A DNA stretch of 64,000 bases from NCBI RefSeq assembly GCF_017052465.1, contig NZ_JAFHKT010000146.1, forward strand, positions 34,728 to 98,727, written 5' to 3'. A program made the position numbers and the translations under genes. This DNA is from Arthrobacter pascens (GTDB taxonomy: Bacteria; Actinomycetota; Actinomycetes; Actinomycetales; Micrococcaceae). Of this stretch, positions 63,767-64,000 are shown piece by piece. Numbering within the stretch: the stretch's first letter is position 1; each line of letters begins with the position of its first letter. The notes under the pieces were generated by a model. The model was not told the DNA's origin. It worked only from the letters and a program-made list of their open reading frames with translations, and made no database searches.

Positions 63767-64000
63767 ATGCCCCGCCCGTACACCCTGTTCACCGGCCAGT
63801 GGGCCGACCTGCCGTTCGAGGAAGTCGCCAAACTGGCCTCCGGCTGGGGCTACGACGGTCTCGAAATCGCCGTGTCCGGGGACCACCTGGACGCCTGGCG
63901 CTGGGACGAACCCGGCTACGCCGAATCCAAACTCGCCGTGCTGGAGAAGTACAACCTCAAAGTCTGGGCCATCTCCAACCACCTCAAGGGCCAGGCCGTC
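63767..64000 (+). CDS. Sugar phosphate isomerase/epimerase, cut by right window edge
   Basis: The first 78 codons of a second TIM-barrel isomerase: MPRPYTLFTGQWADLPFEEVAKLASGWGYDGLEIAVSGDHLD, then LEKYNLKVWAISNHLKGQAV. GGAG lies 6 bases before ATG 63767, and only one base separates it from the preceding stop. It continues the catabolic operon beyond the window. The Gly-Tyr-Asp-Gly-Leu-Glu block and N-H-L segment fit the sugar phosphate isomerase/epimerase family; no catalytic assignment is possible on this fragment. Confidence 0.88.
   Translation, partial: MPRPYTLFTGQWADLPFEEVAKLASGWGYDGLEIAVSGDHLDAWRWDEPGYAESKLAVLEKYNLKVWAISNHLKGQAV

Overview
The window is a high-G+C actinobacterial chromosome segment. 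Gene content points to Micrococcaceae of the Arthrobacter/Pseudarthrobacter type: an lhr-nei pair, a RamB-like regulator divergent from aceA, MocR/YczE, GH76, levansucrase plus levanase, and many TANNNT-N6-ATG leaderless-type starts. The genus call is inference; no rRNA or tRNA gene was recognised.

Layout. 1-3.0 kb: an HME-type RND efflux pump (minus strand, cut by the left edge), then a DUF4232 lipoprotein and a FAD oxidoreductase fused to a Rieske domain. 5.9-12.0 kb: helicase lhr overlapping the DNA glycosylase nei. 12.1-16.8 kb: YczE membrane protein and its divergent MocR regulator around a three-half-site operator, then a pseudouridine synthase, a macro-domain protein and a DedA protein. 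17.2-18.9 kb: remnants of hypA and hypB in front of a NifU-like/Rieske-like gene, read here as the relic of a lost [NiFe]-hydrogenase operon. 19-26.6 kb: PEP carboxylase, a DUF1684 protein, an acyl-CoA dehydrogenase/SDR pair and a GH76 protein. 26.6-30.6 kb: an fbpABC-type ferric iron ABC transporter behind a DtxR/IdeR-like box. 30.6-34 kb: levanase and levansucrase. 34-38 kb: small housekeeping or hypothetical genes. 38.2-41.4 kb: tgt and the queuosine-precursor transporter yhhQ, with an AbiEi/DUF559 gene between them. 41.6-46.5 kb: an MHS-family carboxylate transporter with a coupled 26-codon leader ORF, divergent from a two-component system and a TAXI receptor. 46.5-51 kb: a serpin lipoprotein, a DUF1801 protein, poxB and a small hypothetical gene. 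51-56 kb: the glyoxylate shunt (ramB, aceA, aceB). 56-64 kb: a CynX-like transporter and a sugar or glycoside catabolic locus (ThuA, three Gfo/Idh/MocA oxidoreductases, two sugar isomerase/epimerases and a ROK repressor) that runs off the right edge.

Three families of short non-coding repeats are scattered between genes, mostly at 3' ends and several times touching a stop codon: 32-bp-period units with a CTCCCTCA core (three loci), about 67-bp palindromes with GCGCGAAC..GGCAG arms (three loci), and TCGCCGGA-based inverted or direct repeats (four loci). These, the hydrogenase relic, the leader ORF and the TAXI/two-component/MHS arrangement are the most unusual things seen. All functions are read from sequence motifs and family knowledge; nothing was searched against a database.
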